NCBI GenBank assembly: GCA_037576215.1
Contig: JBANDB010000004.1
Coordinates: 4,216,001 to 4,280,000, forward strand
Source of the DNA: Armillaria gallica
Lineage: Eukaryota; Basidiomycota; Agaricomycetes; Agaricales; Physalacriaceae
DNA: 64,000 nucleotides
Direction: 5' to 3'
Shown: one piece after another, positions 1 to 12,400 of the stretch
Numbering within the stretch: the stretch's first letter is position 1
Layout of the letters: the number at the start of each line of letters is the position of its first letter
The notes under the pieces: model-generated
Told to the model about the DNA's origin: nothing
The model's input: only the letters and a program-made list of their open reading frames with translations
Database searches by the model: none
Position numbers and translations under genes: made by a program

Positions 1-226
1 TTATCCACTGTTCGAACATCTAACGATGTTATGGGACTATCCGCAGAACAAGATAGCTATGTGCCTGATCAAGATGGATGGAATTCACTAGGTACGCCTA
101 GAGTTTGTTTTCTTGTGATCCCAAGTACTCATCACAATACAACTCTGATTAATTTGTTAGCAAATGAAAGGGGTTTTGTATCAGTTGTAGGAAGCGAGAC
201 ATGGCCAGATCCAATGACAGAACCAG

Positions 227-273
227 GTAACTATTGCTCCCATCCAATAACACTAAACACTAATACTCTGCAG
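227..273 (+). other. Predicted intron 1 of the Helitron gene
   Basis: A 47-nt GT-AG interval with donor GTAACT, a CTAAT branch-like motif and acceptor CTGCAG. Removing it joins frame 1 (open from base 1) to frame 0 without a stop and brings the typical Helitron stretch MVHALANLGG into frame. Size and signals fit basidiomycete introns. Confidence 0.7.
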
Positions 274-2056
274 ACACTTTTCTTCTGCATTCGAACAGTA
301 TAATAGATGCAAATGGCGATGATATCACAGATACAGACATCATGGTGCATGCCTTGGCAAACCTTGGTGGCACTGAAGCAGCAAGCAGGCTTCCACCTGA
401 AGATAAATATTTTATCAGGAGAGGCAGCGCCTTTATAAACAAATATGCAAGGATAAACATAGAGACCAGTGAACAAATGAACGGAGGTCTTGGAAATCCT
501 AATCATTTATTGGGTGTCTTTTCCTGGTTATTCCCTTATGGCTGCGGTGGCTTCGAAGTCAATCAAAAATGCAATGTACCTTATGAGGTCCATGCAAGAT
601 GGGCACTATGCTATGTAGATCATTGATTTCATAGGGATTACCATTTCATTTTTCAGGTGTATGATGTAATGCATAAACGAAAAATATGCAGGTCTGCTTG
701 CCTACAAATTAAGCAGTCTAGTTTCCTTCATCATCGAGCAGCTATAATGACCATTACACCTGACATCTTAAAGAAAGTGAGTGAAGAGGAAGCTAGCCAC
801 CAACCCTTCTCGCATCCTGGTGTCTGTGCGCTTCATAAGCAGCTTTCTGCTGTGTGAGTACATGTTCCAGGAACAGACAAATCCAGAAGAAGTATCCGAT
901 CGAAGATTTGGAGCACTAATCTGGTATTCAACCCTCCTAATCTGTGGATAACTATCAATTCTTTGGACACTCATGATCCTGTTGCACAAGTTCTAGTGGG
1001 GGAGAATATAGATCTTGATAACTTTGTTAACACTGCAGGTCCAAATGCTCAGACAAGAGGCTGCAACATGGCATCAGACCTGTTCGCCGCTACACAGTAT
1101 TTCCATATTGTTATCAATGCTGTTTTACAGGAATTGTTCGGCATAAAAGGCATAACATCGGGAGCACCCGTGTCGAGAAAAAAAGGGATTTTTGGATTTG
1201 TCAACACTTACATTGGCGCCATGGAATCTCAGGGCAGAGGAACCCTTCATCTGCATGTTTTACTGTGGCTGAAGGAAGTGCCTTCCTCTCAGATTATGGT
1301 AGAAGCGTTGCTGTCTGCCGCCTTCAGAGAGAAGATGAAGATGTTTATCAGATCCAATATAACAGCAGACATTGATAGTGCATGTTCAGACAACATCGAA
1401 AACATGAGGAAAGGCACAGCAGTATCTTATGCGAGGCTGTTTCATCCTTTGGAGCCAAACTACGAAGTCAAAAGAAAAGCAAGGCTAACAACAGTTGCGT
1501 GTACTATCCAGTATCATCTATGTTCGATGACCATATGCATAAAAAAAAACAAAGAAGGCAGGCCTGCATGTAAGAGAAGAGCGCCGTTCCCTATGTCTTC
1601 AGATGCATGGGTTCTTTCAACTGGTGAATGGAGTCCCAAATGACTTTCACCTAAAATGGTTGCATGGTGTCTGGATTTGTTAAAATGTCTGAAGAGCAAT
1701 CAAGATATTAAAATCATCACAAACACTGTCGACACCAAAGACATTACTTGGTATATTACAAATTACACAACAAAAAAACAGGCACTGACATGGAACATGT
1801 CTGCAACATTGGCATGCACACTTGCGTTCGAGATGGAGGTGGATAGTAAAACAATGGAATGTCGGGATCTTGGGAAGAAGTTGGTCCAGAAGTTTTCACA
1901 TGCAATGAACAAAGACCAAGAGTTTAGCATCTGTGAAGCAATATCCCATGTAACAGGATGGGGAGACTGCTTCATTTCTCATCACTTTGTCCTGGTGTAC
2001 TGGGATGCCGTGAGTGTGGCAATACAAGATTCGTATCTCCAGGTTAGAGAAAAGTG

Positions 2057-2115
2057 GTAAGCAATGGTTCTCCTCTCAGAAATGCAGCCTGAAATAATTT
2101 AATTGACTTCTACAG
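2057..2115 (+). other. Candidate intron 2 of the Helitron gene
   Basis: A 59-nt GT-AG interval with donor GTAAGC, a TTGAC branch-like motif and acceptor CTACAG. Splicing connects the Rep frame to the downstream frame, but the junction codon reads TGA (tg + a). A CGA-to-TGA change would account for that. A simple frameshift is the alternative. Confidence 0.45.
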
Positions 2116-4688
2116 AGCATACACCAAAGAACTCGCCCAAGATTCCAATGGGACCGTGACTGAAAGCCACAGTGAAGAAGTGACCATGCCAATCAAGTTT
2201 GTAGGTGGTGAGGTCAAGTTAAAGGATCAGTTAAGAGAGTATTCCGACCGAGGGGACGCTTTAGAGAATCTATCGTTTATAGATTTTTTCAGCGAAACAT
2301 ACGACGGTGATTATCCAAAAGGTACCAGGCAGAGTCAACATGTCTCATACAAAGAGGGAATGGGACATGGAAAGAGATGTAGAGTCATACGTGGATGTGG
2401 ACATGAAACGATTGTTCAATTTGTGGGAACGTGGTTCCCCAGAAGAGACAGACCGGACCAGCACGAGTACTACTGTGCTTCCATGCTGGCACTTCTAAAG
2501 CCATGGAGATCAATGAAGGACCTGAAATCAGACAGGGAATATTTTGCAGATGCCTGGCGAACATTTTCCATGAATTTGACAGCTAAGCAGATAGACATAG
2601 TGGACAATATACAGTACTTCCATGAAGCTTCAGACCACGTGTGTACCTCGAAAAGAAGCACGGTTGATGGTGCTTTACTCAACATTGCAGGAGATCCTCT
2701 CCCCAAACAATGCGAACAAGATGCACATCAGTCACATTCCAACCAAGAGTTTACAGAGGCAGACATAGAAATAGCTGAAGCTTCCAGGTATCCATTTCAT
2801 GAAGTTCAGTTTGGATTCGATGTCATGGACAAAGCAGATGCAGCCAACATATTCAAAAAGCCTCTAGTACACACTGCATTGGCAGGAATTTTGTGAACCA
2901 CCGATACAGACGAGGTTTTGCGCCTTTGGGAGTGGAATAAGATATTAAAGTCTATCTCGAGAAACAAGGAACTTGTGCGAGGCCACAGAACACAGGATAG
3001 AAGTCGAGAACTGTCACAGGCGTTGCTGCATTGTTCAGAAGATCCAGAACTGGGAGGAAGCAAGGAACTGCCACATGTTGAAGACCATGGCCAGCGACCG
3101 CTGTTGCAGACCCTAAATGAGGAACAACGATGAGCACATGATATTATCAAATGTCATCTGAGAGCATTCCTAGCACATAAAAACCTGAAACCATTGTATA
3201 TGTTAGTTCAAGGACAAGGCGGTATGGGGAAAACAGTTTTGATTAATGCCATTTCCAAAACATTTGCCTATCACGGTGCCAAGAATATGCTTGCCAAAAC
3301 AGCCATGTCTGGGGTGGCAGCAAGTCTCATTGGTGGGCAAACTGTTCATTCATTTGGCAGAATACCAATCAAAACAGGGAAAACAGATGAATGGTACTCA
3401 AAAAGTAGCAAGGTCATCATTAACAAAAGAAAGGCGAATATCAAAGGAAAACAATATTTGGAGATAGACGAGTGCTCAATGATGACCAAAGACATGCTCG
3501 CCTTGGTATCTGCGCTACTGTCGAAGGAGAAGTCTCATCATGGCGAGGACGATGGTATGCTGCCATTTGGAGGGATGAGTGTGATTCTATTCAGTGATTT
3601 TCATCAGTTTCCTCCAGTGGGCAACCCTTCCGCTGCTTTGTATGATTCAAAAACCAACAGCGAGTGTTCCAACATAGGATGGTCCTTGTATCAACAATTT
3701 ACAACGGTTGTGACACTAGTAAAACAGAACCGTGTACAAGACAAGGGATGGAATGCCCTTTTGAACCGTCTTTGGGTGGGAGCATGCACTGCCAAAGATC
3801 TACGAGAACTTGATGAACTTGTCTTGAAATCTGACGAAGGCTTGAATTTCTCCACTGCACTGTGGAGCGAAGCAATATTAGTCACCTCCCATCATGGGCC
3901 AAAGGACCAGTGGAACCAAGCAGCTCTATGCCGACATTGTTGTATATCAGGTCAGCAGCTATATACCTGTCCTGCTGAAGACACTGCAGGGTGAAGCAGA
4001 GTGGAACTCACCATGGAGGAGAAGGTAACAGTTGTGAGCATGCGTGCAAAGCAAACTGCAAGGCTGGATCACAAGGTACAAATAGCCATAGGTATGTGTG
4101 CTATGGTCTTGATAAATATCGCAATGGAAGCGGACATTGCAAATGGTACCTGTGGCATCATCCAAGACATCATCCTTGACAGTTGAGAGACGATCCCGGA
4201 AAGTTCAGCCATGGAGGTAAAATTGAAATATCCACTGGCAGCCATCATATTCAAACCGGATGTGCCATCTGATGACTGTAATTTTCCTGGTCTAACAAAG
4301 GGCTTGATTCCGATAATTCCTAGTGAAGGTGGATTCACCATTCACCTACAAAATGGCTCTACCATGTGTGTTCATCGTTGACAGCTCGCACTGACGCCAG
4401 CTTATGCCTTTACTCACCACAAGTGTCAAGGACAGACTATCGAATACGTGATTGTTGACCTAGGAAAGCCTCCTAGCAGAACTTTGGATCCATTCAACGC
4501 ATACATGGTGCTGTCTAGAAGCCGAGGGTGAGGGACGATACAACTGTTAAGAAGAGGGGAAAGTGATCTTTTCACTACACACCTCTCAGTCAACAAATTA
4601 AAAAGGGAGGACGAGAGATTGTACAGACTTTCAGAAATGACTCAACGGAAATTCAAAGAAGGGCTATACCATTGGTGAAAACAATACA

Positions 4689-4766
4689 GGGAGGGTCAGA
4701 GTAGGCGATTATGGAGTCGCTTTTGGATGGCATGATTGTGAGAATAAGCATAACGCAGCGATTCTC
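4689..4766 (+). other. Helitron 3' subterminal region
   Basis: Ten bases after the helicase stop lies GGGAGGGTCAGAGTAG (4689-4704), the exact reverse complement of bases 5182-5197. Two short hairpins follow: gcga...tcgc near 4705-4720, and GAGAAT (4740-4745) pairing with ATTCTC (4761-4766). Helitrons end with a hairpin just before CTRR, but I could not place a convincing CTRR end, so the exact 3' boundary is uncertain. Confidence 0.45.
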
Positions 4767-7057
4767 AGATAAGATCAGGTTCTTGCTTGTTTCTTCCCTA
4801 GTACATACTTGCTCGAGCTCAATTCTTCTCTATTACGTCCAGTATTAGCATCTCCATAGAAATTATAACATATTCAAGCTCTTAGTCATGGATAAACAGG
4901 AGCATAGACTTTGGTAAAGCTTGGATATACCATACGTTTAGTACTTGGTTAGCTAATTTCACTGAATCTCAAATGACAGGCTGAAGACTTGATTAGAAGA
5001 TAAATAAATCAAACAAACAGGAGTGTGTTGTAAATCACAAGTGGAGAGATGGATATAATTGCTGCTATAACTGACAGAGGACAAAGGACAGTCAGAATAG
5101 ACAATCATCCTATGATTATGGACTATAATCGGCACCAAAAGTGATTCCACAATCACCATCATAATAATTGTTCATAATCATCTACTCTGACCCTCCCGAA
5201 CATGTACGAACACGTTGTACCTGATCAAGATCATGGACCTACGATCAAATATGATGCAATCGTTCAGCAGGAGTCTCAGTTGGTCTATCAATCACAAGGT
5301 GATCGATCGAGCAATGCATTGCACAGCTCGTATCTGGCATGGAAAAGGTTTTATTCACGTTCATACACATGCTCTCGAGTCCTGTGACAACCCAATGTTC
5401 TATAAGCAAGCCAAGAAAACAGTGTATACTCTCTTGTCACTATAGAATTTAACATGAATTGTCTGTGTAACCTCCTGGAGCTCCTTGGGTAAACAGGCAA
5501 TAATTGCAACTTAAATATTTATTAATAATCGATCTTCAATCAATCAAAGTTCACATCACACTATTGTTTCAAAAGTTTAAAAGAGACAATACTCATTCTC
5601 CATCCCTCCAACCTCCTCTCATAGTGCTTTCAACTTCCCCTCATCGCCATGGCTAGAGATAGCAATTCCAAGGTAGGAAGTGACTATGAAAGACGACTAG
5701 AGAAGGATCTTCACACATATACTTGCAGGGACAGCATCCAACATGGTTCTCAGCAAGATTAGCTCTGAAGCGCCATTCTGAAACTCCAATTCCTGCTTTG
5801 ACTTCACCTGCTCCCCCACTGGGCATTGGTACGATTCAAAAAGGTCTATTACCTGTGCACCCAGATTGATCACTGAAAGCAGGTTCGAGGACAAGGCAAA
5901 CAAAAATCAATCGAATATAAATGGGCCACCGCAAGCTGAGGCAATGAGTCGAAGTTGTGGATGTACGTGTACTGTTGACAATCATACGAGTCACTGTGTA
6001 TTGATGAGTGCATGCAGATATTGTCCAACACCACCATCGAAAGGATGGGAAATGGCACCGTGTATGCTCCTAGTCATACTGTAGCTTCCATCGTTCCCGT
6101 TCCAATCATGAGTATGGTTTTACCAATTCTATCACCTTGACATTCGGATCAATCAAGACAAAAACAGGTTTGAAGACAGAACAAATGAAAAACAATGGAG
6201 ACCCATCAATCGGTGGCAAGCCAAGGCAACGAGTAAACATCACAAATGTCAGCACTGCTTACAATATGAGGCATTGTGTATTGATGCGAGAATACAGATC
6301 GGTGGCTCTTCTATCATACATGCATTGTTTGATGCATTTGAAGGGACTAATGACGACACCGCAAATATGGACGAGGATGTCAATCCCGGTAACACTGAGG
6401 TAAAAGAGTGTCCTGCTCTTGGCAAGGGTTTTGGTTGAAGTCAAGCTACTCAACATTGCAGGTACAACATCTGTTCATGTCCACCTGCATTCACAGTATC
6501 GTGGGACACTATGCATGTGCAGGGTCCTACGTCTTGTACCTACTACTTACAGTCTTCCTGTATTCTGTTACTGTCCAATAAGCTTGTGTCATGATAAATC
6601 TAAAGCACATAAAGTAAACATATTGAACAGAATGGAGCTGTAAACACATGGACCGTGCGGGGGTGAATTTATTTATGATTGCATTAGGGTTGAGGGAAAA
6701 ACCTCTGGGGGATTGGCTGCCAGTATTTTACCTCAGCGAGCCTTAGAGGGGTTTTTTACATGGTAGTTTACCAGGTAAAATACCATTGTCACATGATTAA
6801 ACAATAATATTTATTTTCTGGTATTTCTTCAATTTCTTCATTTGTCAACATATGGCCCTAGTCAATCCAAGTCTTTAAAAAATTCAAGAGACTTTGTTAT
6901 CATTGATTATGGTGCTGAAGTGACTAATTAACATCTTATAGCCATCATTCTTGAGCCTATATATATAAAATGTGGCTGCTTTGTTGCAACAATATATGCA
7001 TGCGAGCTCTATATTTTACTTAGCCGAACCCAGCTTCAGGACCCCCTGGTAAAATAC
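4767..7057. other. Non-coding or unrecognised DNA between Helitron and MITE
   Basis: No protein family is recognisable. The open frames are short and lack motifs. The stretch contains a Helitron-like 5' terminus at 5181 and, near 6690-6790, repeated ggtaaaatacc-type and ttgagggaaaaac motifs. Bases 16130-16180 hold a loosely related inverted sequence. It may be a decayed non-autonomous Helitron plus older repeats. Confidence 0.4.
5181..5197 (+). other. Helitron-like 5' terminus (A|TCTACTCTGACC...)
   Basis: The sequence begins TC right after an A, as Helitron 5' ends do because they insert between A and T. Its bases 5182-5197 are the perfect 16-nt inverse complement of the subterminal motif at 4689-4704 of the upstream Helitron. 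It probably marks the start of a second, non-autonomous Helitron whose 3' end I could not find. Confidence 0.45.
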
Positions 7058-7334
7058 TACAGTCAACTATCTCATAATGCATGATATCATTATGCATAAC
7101 CGTGATAATGCATAGGATCTTGAGGGTCCCACAACAGGAGGCAGGGAAAAACAGATTTTTTGCATATTGCATAATGCATGCTGTTTTGGGACTATTTTTG
7201 GCAGGGTATGCATTATTACCGGGTCTGGGGACCCAATCTATACAACTATATTTGTCATTTTCAGACATAATTAGTACAAAAGTATATCTTCTTAGGCACT
7301 TTAGGCATCATATATGGTTGTGATTTAGCCATCC
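7058..7334. mobile_element. MITE-like TIR element, left half (split by gypsy insertion)
   Basis: The left terminal inverted repeat is 7058-7082, starting TACAGTCAACTATCTC and ending ATAATGCAT. It matches the reverse complement of 16092-16116 at 24 of 25 positions. The 9-bp direct repeat GTAAAATAC flanks the whole unit at 7049-7057 and 16118-16126, with one extra T on the right. The interior repeats ATAATGCAT-type words and has no coding potential. With the gypsy element removed, the two halves make about 442 bp. TIR plus a 9-bp duplication recalls Mutator-like MITEs, but no transposase is present to assign a superfamily. Confidence 0.75.
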
Positions 7335-7860
7335 TGTTATGCGCATGCCGCTGGCCTCCACTTCACACCCATTCCAACTTCAATTGTAACTCTAGCATTC
7401 CTCACTATCGGACTCCGCGGCCTCCGACCACTGACCATTACTGTTCCATTTGATATTTCATTTATCATTTCATTTTACTATTTCACATATTAACTCTAGA
7501 ACCTGAATTCGGTAGCGAACAGACCACCGCTGGAGTCCATCGGACTCCGACTCGGATTTATTTACTCATATATATACTGTAGAATTACTTGTAGATACTC
7601 AGTTCGAATATCAACTTGGTTTAGCCAAATCTCTCTCTGCCTCCAAGTCTAATCTATTGCTCTCAAAGTCTGCGGCCTCCACTCTGTTGGACTATCCTTA
7701 CTCTCTATCCAAACCTTCACTCTCCGCAGACTCTGCTCCGCAATCCAATCTTAGGGCTTCGGCTCAAGGGTGACATTGCTAATAGCTTCGCCAAAGCCCA
7801 CGCACTCCGCGGACCTCCGCTCGTGTGAGTTATCTTTGTCTATTTGGCACGTCCCTAACA
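7335..7860 (+). repeat. 5' LTR of the gypsy element
   Basis: 526 bp, starting TG and ending CA, preceded by the target duplication CATCC. It is rich in CTCCGCGG-like words. It contains a TATA-like stretch (7567-7577) and the predicted RNA start at 7601. Confidence 0.97.
7567..7611 (+). promoter_or_regulatory. Predicted LTR promoter and transcript start
   Basis: A TATA-like run (catatatatact, 7567-7577) lies about 30 bases upstream of 7601. The 11 bases 7601-7611 (AGTTCGAATAT) are the exact reverse complement of the primer site at 7863-7873. In the Tf1/sushi group the RNA 5' end primes its own reverse transcription, so 7601 is the likely start of R. The start site is inferred from this pairing, not observed. 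Confidence 0.65.
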
Positions 7861-7862
7861 GT

Positions 7863-7873
7863 ATATTCGAACT
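7863..7873 (+). other. Primer binding site, self-priming type
   Basis: ATATTCGAACT lies two bases after the 5' LTR and pairs perfectly over 11 nt with 7601-7611 in the LTR. I see no match to a tRNA 3' end (no TGG start). The following bases can also form a local stem (ttcgaactcaa with ttgagtcgaa, 7867-7890). Confidence 0.65.
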
Positions 7874-7903
7874 CAACCCCTTGAGTCGAATTTTTTCTAA
7901 ATC

Positions 7904-9442
7904 ATGACAACCACATACACTTACCCTCCAGAGACAGGCGAAGGCCCGAAACGAAAAACACCAATCTTTTCCATGGAAGACATAGCAGCATCTGCATCCA
8001 AGGAAAATCCGGAACTTTTCGGATCGGCCTCTGTCGGAGGACAACCATCCCATAGGGAAACCTACAGCCACTCTAATTTTACCGCTCGTCAATCCGACAA
8101 CTACGGTTCTCCCAACCCTTTCAGTACTCCACCAACTGACGACCTTCTACGTCACTGAAGGACAGGCATATTCGATGGATACCGAGAGAATCTGGATCCA
8201 CACACCCCAGCACCTCAACCCACCTCCAACGGGGAACAAACGGACGCTGCGGGATCCGATGATTCCAGAGGTGAAACCGATACCCCCACTCATCCTTCGA
8301 ACCGACACAACCAGGGTGACGATGGATCCGACTCCCAACCAGGTAGCCTGAACGGACCCGGAGGCCCTGGTGGCCTCAATGGACCAGGAGGACCTGGTGG
8401 TCCTGGAGGTCCCAATGGACCAGGAGGACTGGGCGGGCCCGACAACAATACTCCCAACGAGCAAGAATTCTTACGAGAATTCATGAACCTGTTGTGCGGG
8501 GTTTCCACTTTGCTAAACAATCCTTGACCCAACAACATCCATACCAAGGTCAAAGAACCTGATACATTTGACGGCTCCGACCCATGGAAGCTTAAGGCTT
8601 TCATTGTCTCCCTTCAGCTGAACTTTAATGACAGACCCACTGCTTTTGTGGCGGATGCCAGTAAAGTCAACTACGCCATCTCCTTCCTTTCTGGCACTGC
8701 TCTTGACTGGTTTGAACCAGACATCCTCTGTCCCAATCCACGGAATCCGCCAGCATGGCAATACTCTTATGCCACCTTCCTTGATGAACTCTGAACGAAT
8801 TTTGGCCCCTTCGATGCCATCGGAGATGCCGAGGATGCCCTGGAACATCTCTGGATGCACGACAGAGACCGAATCATGAAATATATGGTTCAGTTCAACC
8901 AATACGCATTCCAAGTTGGTTACGGTGACAATTCCCTCCGCCATGCTTTCTACTGCGGACTTTGCACATGCATCAAGGATGATATGGCTCACCACAGGAA
9001 GCCTAACAATCTCTGTGACATGCGCTTCCTGGCCCAAGAACTCGACGCTCGCTACTGGACTCGGAGGACCGAGATATCCCGTGAAAACCGGGAAAACAAG
9101 TCCTCCGGTTCATATTCCAACAACCCTAAATCTAAGGGTTCCAATTCCAACGCCAGCTCCTCGGCTTCTGGATCGACTCCGAAGTCTTCTGATCCCAACT
9201 CCTCGGGATCCGCTTCCAACCCCAAGCCCTACGCTGATAAGCTAGGCAAAGATGGCCATCTTACTCAAGAAGAAAAGGACTGCTGCCAAAAGAACAACCT
9301 CTGTATGTTCTGTGGAAGCAAGCACAAGACCGAGGACTGCAACAAACGCAAAGCCACAGCCTCCGCTAAGGGCCGTGCTGCAGAAGTTGAAGAACCCGTT
9401 CCTGCCTCTGAGGATCCGGCTCCGACGGAGTCGGAAAACTAG
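7904..9442 (+). pseudogene. gag: gag of the gypsy element, three in-frame TGA stops
   Basis: The structural capsid/nucleocapsid protein that packages element RNA. One frame runs from the ATG at 7904 to the TAG at 9440-9442, interrupted only by TGA at 8156, 8525 and 8792. The order is an acidic/Ser-rich N-terminus, a Gly-Pro-rich stretch (8340-8445, repeated GPGG), the retrotransposon gag core from about 8560 ([16 protein letters not shown], then ALDWFEP), and a zinc knuckle near 9300-9345. The knuckle reads CX2CX3HX4C, one residue shorter than the usual CX2CX4HX4C. A Ser/Asn-rich linker precedes it. Pol follows 20 bases later in another frame. Each TGA could have come from CGA by one CpG change. 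Confidence 0.92.
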
Positions 9443-9462
9443 AGGGCAGCCCTGTATCCTCC

Positions 9463-12400
9463 ATGCGAGATCAGGGTTGTGTTGACTGTAATCACACATT
9501 GGAGGTTGTCACCCTCAACGCCGCCGCTCTTTCCAACCATTCACTAACCATATCACTCTCTTCTGAAGTCGGCTCTGGTACGGAGTCCAATGACTCTCCA
9601 ATCATTACTATCCTTCGTTTTCTTGCCTTGGTTGACTCTGGTTCTAGCCACTGTTTCGTCGACTCCAAATATGTTGAGGATCACAACCTTCCTACCAAAC
9701 CTATCTCTCCCGTTCAACTCCGGCTCCTGGACGGCTCCGCCGGATCTCACATTTCTCAATCAATTACCCTTCCAGTCTGTTTCCCTTCTGGAGACATCAT
9801 CCCTATCGACTTCTATGTCACTCGTCTAGATTCATCCTGTAACATTGTTTTGGGATACAACTGGCTTTCCCGCTGCAATCTGTTGATTGACTGGGCAAAG
9901 CACAGTATCACTTTCCATTCACCATTACCAGGTGTCTCTTCCCCTGCAAGCACTTCCGTGGCTTCCGACGCAACTGCATCTAACCATGCGGACATTCCTT
10001 GTCCAACTCCTAATCCTATTCCAATCCCGGCTTCCAAGCCAACCCCGAGATCCCGATGGCCTCCGCCGCCATACAAACCCATCTATTCCTATCCTACCAT
10101 CCCTTCCTTTTCTGCATCAGTTACCCCCAAGATATCTATCATCTCCGTGGCCGCTTTTGTTCGAGCATGTGCTGAAGATGGAGCTCAACAATACACTCTC
10201 CAACCTTCTGCACCTAGCATCAGCAGAATGGCCAGTTCCGTGGCCCCGCTGGATATGACAGACGTACCAGCAGAATATCACAACTTTGCTGATGTTTTCA
10301 GTGACTCGCTCTCCGAAAAACTCCCCGAGCACAGACCGTACGACCTCAAGATCAATATTGAGGAAGGAACGTTTCCCCCGCTTGGGCCAATTTACTCCCT
10401 CTCGGAGTCCGAGCTCAAAGCCTTACGTGAGTTTATTGATGATAATCTCTGTAGTGGATTCATCACGCCCTCACGTTCTCCCCATGGAGCTCCAGTGCTT
10501 TTTGTCAAGAAAAAGACCGGAGAACTCCGTCTTTGTGTCGATTTCCATGGCTTAAACAAGATATTCAAGAAAGACCGTTATCCCCTTCCACTCATCTCTG
10601 ACCTCCTCGACTCCGCGTGCTCCGCTCACATCTATACCAAACTTGATCTCCAACATGCTTATCATCTCGTATGCATAGCTGAAGGTGATGAATGGAAAAC
10701 AGCCTTCCGGACCCGTTACGGCTCCTTCGAATGGTGTGTCATGCCTTTTGGACTCACCAATGCTCCTGCGGCATTCCAATGCTTCGTGAATGACATTTTT
10801 GCTGACATGCTTGACATTTCCGTAGTTGTATACCTCAATGACATCCTCATCTATTCCAATGACCCTGCAGAGCACCAACAACACGTACGCAAGGTTCTAT
10901 GCAGATTAAGAGCTAACGGGCTCTACTGCAAAGGATGCAAATGCGAGTTTCACCGGGATTCCGTGGAATATCTAGGCTACATTCTCTCACCGGAGGGCCT
11001 CCGCATGTCCGAAGACAAGGTCAAGGCCATTTTAGATTGGCCTGTTCCACGGAAAGTTAAGGATATTCAATCCTTCCTTGGCTTCACCAATTTCTATCGC
11101 TGTTTCATCCACGAGTACAGTGACATCGTTATTCCCTTAACTCGCCTCACATGCAAAGGAACTCCATGGAAATTCGACGACAAGTGCATGGCCGCTTTCA
11201 ATGAACTAAAGCAAGCCTTCACTCATGCTCCTATCCTTACGCATTGGGTCCCCAACTGACAATTAGTCGTGGAAACCGACGCCTCTGACTATGCCATTGC
11301 TGCTATCCTCTCTATCTACCTTGACGATGGTGAAATCCACCCTATTGCTTTCCTGTCCCGGAGCCTCCACAATGCCGAACTCAACTATGACACCCATGAT
11401 AAAGAGCTTCTAGCTATCTTTGAAGCCTTTAAATACTGGCATCACTACCTTGAAGGCTCCACGGACCCGATCGTCATCGTAACAGACCACAAGAATCTGG
11501 AATATTTTTCAACCACCAAGATTCTCACCCGAAGGCAAGTCTGGTGGTCTGAATACCTATCCCAATTCAATCTAGTAATCCGCTTCCGACCGGGGAAACT
11601 CAGAGGAAAACCAGACGCACTCACTAGACGATGGGACATCTATCCAAAAGAGGGGGATAGTCAATATGCAGCAGTCAATCCTCACAACTTCTGCCCTGTA
11701 TTCACTCAAGAACAATTCTCCATGTCTCTCCGCTCTACTTTCCTCGAAGGACCTACCCTCCGTGCTAGTGCTATAATGGATATTGACAAGCTTCATTTAG
11801 ACATAAAGCAAGCACAACCATCTGACTCCATGGCTGCCAAAGGTTTCCGGCAGGCCAAATCCTCCACTCCCACTTCCCCTTCTTGGTGGTCCATAGATGA
11901 ATCAGACATTCTCCGTCTTGATAATCGCATCTATGTCCTGGACTCCAAGGATCTCCGTCTCCGTGTCTTACAAAACAATCACGATCACATCTTGGCAGGT
12001 CATTTTGGTCAAAATCGGACCTTGGACTTAGTCCGATGGAACTATACCTGGCCACAGACAGATGCATGAATATGTTCGCCACTACGTCAAATCTTGTATG
12101 GTTTGCGGTCGCAACAAGACACCTAGACATCGTCCTTACGGTTTGCTGAAACCCTTGCCGGTTCCGGAACGTCCGTGGGATTCCATTTCAATGGATTTCA
12201 TCAAACAGTTACCGGATTCCAATGGATTCACTGCTATCCTTGTAGTAATTGACCATGCAAGCAAGCAAGCCATCTTTATCCCTACACACGATACCATTAA
12301 TTCCGAAGAACTTGCCCAGTTATTCGTCATACACGTTTTCTCTAAACATGGCATCCCTAACCACATCACCTCTGACCGCGGCTCCGAATTTGTCTCCCAA

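Larger units (their letters stand above)
1..4678 (+). pseudogene. Helitron Rep/PIF1-type helicase gene, 5' end outside window, many stops
   Basis: The rolling-circle transposase of a Helitron: an HUH endonuclease (Rep) joined to a PIF1-like helicase. The Helitron N domain is recognisable around 480-860 (PNHLLGVFSWLFPYGCGGFE). The HUH motif is His-Leu-His at 1248-1256, and the two catalytic tyrosines are at 1752 and 1764 (WYITNYTTKK). The helicase follows: Walker A GQGGMGKT at 3212-3235, Walker B LEIDECSMM near 3460-3485, FSDFHQFPPV near 3590-3620, and the C-terminal motifs AFTHHKCQGQT and MVLSRSRG near 4410-4530. Frame 1 runs to 226, frame 0 from 274 to 2056 and frame 2 from 2116 to 4678; candidate introns explain both frame changes. 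In-frame stops lie at 624, 855, 1641, 2894, 3131, 3992, 4184, 4379 and 4529, all TGA. The frame is open at base 1, so the 5' part is missing. Walker A has Met where Thr is usual. Domain identity is confident; the copy is inactive as read. Confidence 0.93.

Noticed and set aside
4790..4805. CTAG near 4798 as the Helitron 3' end
   Set aside because: No hairpin lies 10-12 bases upstream, so the end cannot be fixed there.
8290..8604. Minus-strand Gly/Pro-rich frame opposite gag
   Set aside because: Shadow of the GPGG-coding stretch of gag.
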